The notes under the pieces were generated by a model. It saw only the letters and a program-made list of their open reading frames with translations, was not told where the DNA came from and searched no databases. The translations under genes were made by a program, and so were the position numbers. A stretch of 8,603 nucleotides of DNA from Cyanobacteria bacterium UBA2566. Lineage in GTDB: Bacteria; Cyanobacteriota; Cyanobacteriia; Cyanobacteriales; Desertifilaceae. The stretch spans positions 1 through 8,603 of the forward strand of contig DDLS01000057.1 in NCBI GenBank assembly GCA_002340255.1, read 5' to 3'. This document shows positions 6,689 through 8,603 of this stretch, in pieces (position 1 is the stretch's first letter; every line of letters begins with the position of its first letter).

Positions 6689-6919
6689 ATGTCTCAAGTT
6701 ATCTCTGTTAGTACAGAAACTCTTCAGCCAGGAAATTCTAATCTAACCCTGGACACCCAATCGGTTGATTCGGAACTGCCTTTTGGAGAAATTTCTCAAG
6801 GATTGTACAAGGAAATGTTTGAGCTATTCGATGGTGATACGAATCCAGGTTTTAATAAATATTGCACTTGTTGTGACTTCTGTTGTGACTGGTGCTGTGT
6901 TCATGGACACTTATCATAA
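6689..6919 (+). CDS. Cys-rich RiPP precursor peptide
   Basis: 76 residues. Residues 1-57 form an acidic leader without cysteine (SELPFGEISQGLYKEMFEL lies in it). The C-terminal core is YCTCCDFCCDWCCVHGHLS with Cys at 59, 61, 62, 65, 66, 69 and 70. The unit CC-x-aromatic/His repeats three times with a four-residue period (CCDF, CCDW, CCVH). A cysteine-free leader, a Cys-dense tail and a radical SAM/SPASM gene 43 bp downstream are the hallmarks of a radical-SAM-modified RiPP such as a sactipeptide or ranthipeptide. I cannot match it to a named family. No good Shine-Dalgarno precedes the ATG. Upstream, TTGCCT (6632-6637) and TACCAT (6656-6661) are a weak promoter guess at 18 bp spacing. No GG or GA cleavage site is obvious; where the leader is cut is unknown. 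A metallothionein-like metal binder is the alternative reading, less likely given the maturase. Confidence 0.8.
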   Translation: MSQVISVSTETLQPGNSNLTLDTQSVDSELPFGEISQGLYKEMFELFDGDTNPGFNKYCTCCDFCCDWCCVHGHLS

Positions 6920-6948
6920 CTCAGTTTATGCGATTCATTATTTGTAAC

Positions 6949-6954
6949 GGAGAA
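6949..6954 (+). promoter_or_regulatory. Ribosome binding site of the radical SAM gene
   Basis: GGAGAA lies 8 bases before the ATG at 6963. It is much clearer than anything before the precursor gene. Confidence 0.65.
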
Positions 6955-6962
6955 TAAAGCAT

Positions 6963-8378
6963 ATGTACTATTTAAGTAAATACAATCATTTATTTGAGAC
7001 AAGAACAGCCACTGGAAAGCCAGTCAGGTTATTGAGCAATCTGTTTTTGGGCGCATCGACTCAAGTTAATGAAAACATTTATACAGTTTTTCAGGCAGGA
7101 GAAAAAACCAGAACAATCGATGAGAACGTTTTAAGTGCAGATATTTTACATTATTTTATAGATAGGGGATATCTTTGGACTGAAGCCACCTCAGAAGAAG
7201 TAATGATTGAAACGGCATTTAAACAATCATTCAATAGAGATGGAATGTCTGAAAATTTGCAAAGCAGTCATTATGGTTTTATAACTTCTATGAACTGTAA
7301 TTTAGATTGTCCCTACTGCTTTCAAAAAAACAAGTCAGATTCAGGTTCAACTTTAACCTCAAAACAAGTAGATCTAGCCTTTAATGTGATTGCCAATCAT
7401 CAAGAAAAAGTCCAGGATTTCATAAAAAACAAGAGGTTTCCAAAAATTACAATCACTGGAGGTGAACCATTATTACGGAATAAAGCGAACTTACAAGTTC
7501 TGGAATACTTACTTGAACGTCTAGGTGCTTTACAATGGAAATATAATATTATTACTAATGGAACAGAATTAACTCAGTTTGTGGAAACTCGTTCTTTAGA
7601 CGAAAATTGTCGGCACATCCAAGTGACTTTAGATGGATCTGCTGAAATTCACGATCGACGGCGTTGCTTTCGTAATGGTACGCCTTCATTTAAGAAAATT
7701 TGTTCGGGAATTGACGCAGCTTTGTCAGCTAACTGGCCAATCGTTTTACGGGTTAATTTAGATATAAACAATGTAAACTATATGTCTGAGTTGGCTAAGT
7801 TCATTCAAACGCAAGGCTGGTGCAATCATCCAAACTTTCATGCTTATTTATCTCCCGTCACGAATCATAATAATTTAGATGATTATCCTGAAAATAATGA
7901 AGCAAGTTTACTGGTTGAATTGCTGTGTCTCATTAGAGGAAATCCAGAAATCAGAGATGTTTTTGATATCCGTCACTTTTTGGGTTTTAGTTATGTAGAA
8001 GACATGGTGAATAAGAAACCCCGTTTTCCTAATTATTATCGCTGTGAAGATGTGAGAAAAATGTACATCTTTGATTCCAAAGGGGATATTTATAGCTGTC
8101 TTGAGGCAGTTGGTAATCCGTTGTTTCGTATTGGAACCTACGATCCAAACTTTGAATTGAATCATTCATCAATAGCTCAATGGACAGAACGAAACGTTAT
8201 GACTTTAGACAACTGTCGTAACTGCAAAATCTGCTTCATCTGTGCTGGTGGTTGTGCTTTTGAGGGATTTAACTACCCAGAAAAAATTCATTGTATGCCT
8301 TTCCTGGAAGAAATAGATATTGCCTGGGAACACTACGTTAAAACTAAGCCAGAATTATTTACTGGTAGTGCTTCGTGA
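6963..8378 (+). CDS. Radical SAM/SPASM peptide maturase
   Basis: 471 residues. An N-terminal region of about 100 residues could recognise the precursor leader. The radical SAM core has the CxxxCxxC cluster motif at Cys112, Cys116 and Cys119 (CNLDCPYCFQ), and the GGEP motif that helps bind SAM at 166-169. The C-terminal SPASM domain is complete: Cys361, then Gly374-x4-Cys379, then Cys418-x2-Cys421-x5-Cys427-x3-Cys431 and a last Cys444, enough to ligate two auxiliary [4Fe-4S] clusters; Cys424 is an extra cysteine. Enzymes with this architecture form thioether or carbon-carbon crosslinks in ribosomal peptides using the 5'-deoxyadenosyl radical. The Cys-rich peptide encoded 43 bp upstream on the same strand is the obvious substrate, and the two genes are probably co-transcribed. 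The exact linkage chemistry cannot be read from sequence. The gene is intact. Confidence 0.92.
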   Translation: MYYLSKYNHLFETRTATGKPVRLLSNLFLGASTQVNENIYTVFQAGEKTRTIDENVLSADILHYFIDRGYLWTEATSEEVMIETAFKQSFNRDGMSENLQSSHYGFITSMNCNLDCPYCFQKNKSDSGSTLTSKQVDLAFNVIANHQEKVQDFIKNKRFPKITITGGEPLLRNKANLQVLEYLLERLGALQWKYNIITNGTELTQFVETRSLDENCRHIQVTLDGSAEIHDRRRCFRNGTPSFKKICSGIDAALSANWPIVLRVNLDINNVNYMSELAKFIQTQGWCNHPNFHAYLSPVTNHNNLDDYPENNEASLLVELLCLIRGNPEIRDVFDIRHFLGFSYVEDMVNKKPRFPNYYRCEDVRKMYIFDSKGDIYSCLEAVGNPLFRIGTYDPNFELNHSSIAQWTERNVMTLDNCRNCKICFICAGGCAFEGFNYPEKIHCMPFLEEIDIAWEHYVKTKPELFTGSAS

Positions 8379-8385
8379 TGTCATG

Positions 8386-8404
8386 AGGAGCGATGGCTCT
8401 TTTT
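8386..8404 (+). terminator. Short hairpin with T-run after the maturase gene
   Basis: AGGAGC (8386-8391) pairs with GCTCTT (8396-8401, one G-U pair) around a GATG loop, with T residues continuing to 8404, starting 8 bases after the stop codon. A short but plausible intrinsic terminator. Confidence 0.55.
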
Positions 8405-8430
8405 CCTTCCTCCCCTCTGGCAGAGCTATA

Positions 8431-8445
8431 GTTAATTCGATTAAC
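8431..8445. repeat. Small perfect hairpin between convergent genes
   Basis: GTTAAT and ATTAAC flank TCG, giving a 6 bp AT-rich stem. It lies in the 177 bp gap between the maturase and the convergent trmD copy, which holds no other gene I can see. Significance is uncertain. Confidence 0.3.
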
Positions 8446-8555
8446 CATAAGCATAATTGTAGTTCAATGAAACCCCGACAAGATTAGGCGCAGAGGAAGG
8501 GGGGTTGGAGATGAGGGCAACCGTTGATAACCCATTGAAAAATGTGACATAACTT

Positions 8556-8603
8556 TCAAATTTTTCCTTGCTCCAACCACGCTTCATACAAATCGGGTCG
8601 TCG
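8556..8603 (-). CDS. trmD: trmD C-terminus (tRNA m1G37 methyltransferase), partial at window edge
   Basis: On the - strand the last 15 codons read RRPDLYEAWLEQGKI and end with TGA at 8558-8556. This matches the end of the trmD fragment at 4860-5075 with one Val-to-Ala change and a three-residue extension (GKI), because the sequences diverge exactly where the left copy has its stop codon. The body of the gene would lie to the right of the window, so this is probably the functional copy, but that cannot be seen. TrmD adds the N1 methyl group to G37 of tRNAs that have G36 and prevents frameshifting. It is convergent with the maturase gene. Confidence 0.8.
   Translation of the reverse strand, partial: RRPDLYEAWLEQGKI
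8568..8603. repeat. Right copy of direct repeat (trmD 3' end)
   Basis: Matches 4863-4898 at 35 of 36 positions and runs to the window edge. The two copies are in the same orientation, 3705 bp apart, and bracket the NB-ARC/RiPP module. Confidence 0.9.

Noticed and set aside
6765..6947. 60-codon + strand reading frame overlapping the precursor gene
   Set aside because: It is out of frame with the Cys-rich peptide, has no family signal and no ribosome site; it is a shadow of the precursor gene.
8393..8431. Very short reading frame after the maturase, preceded by AGGAG, as a second precursor peptide
   Set aside because: Only about a dozen codons, no cysteine, and it overlaps the likely terminator hairpin; the AGGAG is part of the stem.

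Overview
The window looks like a piece of a cyanobacterial chromosome. Six copies of the cyanobacterial HIP1 octamer GCGATCGC lie in the left 3.7 kb. The genes there belong to families typical of cyanobacteria: a CHAT-domain protein with a Pro/Ser/Thr-rich stretch, a Met-rich zinc-ribbon protein, and dxr of the plastid-type MEP isoprenoid pathway. A decayed DUF1400-type hydrolase gene and a vMAP/NB-ARC protein fit the same origin. The species cannot be named from the sequence.

Layout. Positions 1-3831 form an ordered, intact block, all on the + strand: the C-terminal part of a CHAT-domain protease-like protein (open at the left edge), a small Met-rich zinc-ribbon protein, and dxr, closed by a strong hairpin terminator at 3877-3899. 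Positions 3900-5075 are a graveyard. A DUF1400-type hydrolase gene is broken and carries a ~99 bp MITE-like insertion whose removal restores the reading frame. A frameshifted 3' end of a Uma2-type gene follows, and then a displaced 3' fragment of trmD on the - strand.

Positions 5107-8378 form an accessory module. A - strand vMAP-HTH/NB-ARC (STAND-type) ATPase without sensor repeats is divergent from a + strand two-gene RiPP cassette. The cassette encodes a 76-residue precursor ending in a seven-cysteine core built on a CCxx repeat, followed by a radical SAM/SPASM maturase. A short hairpin with a T-run follows the maturase. At the right edge (8556-8603, - strand) the C-terminal codons of a second trmD copy enter the window. 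The 36 bp visible there match the left trmD fragment at 35 of 36 positions, so the module is bracketed by direct copies of the trmD 3' end.

How the genes may work together. dxr is housekeeping. The precursor and maturase almost certainly act together: the maturase should install thioether or carbon-carbon links in the Cys-rich core. No exporter, protease or immunity gene is visible. The divergent NB-ARC protein could be a regulator or an independent immune-type ATPase; that link is inference from position. HIP1 is absent from 3709-8603, and with the trmD duplication this suggests the right-hand part was acquired or has been rearranged.
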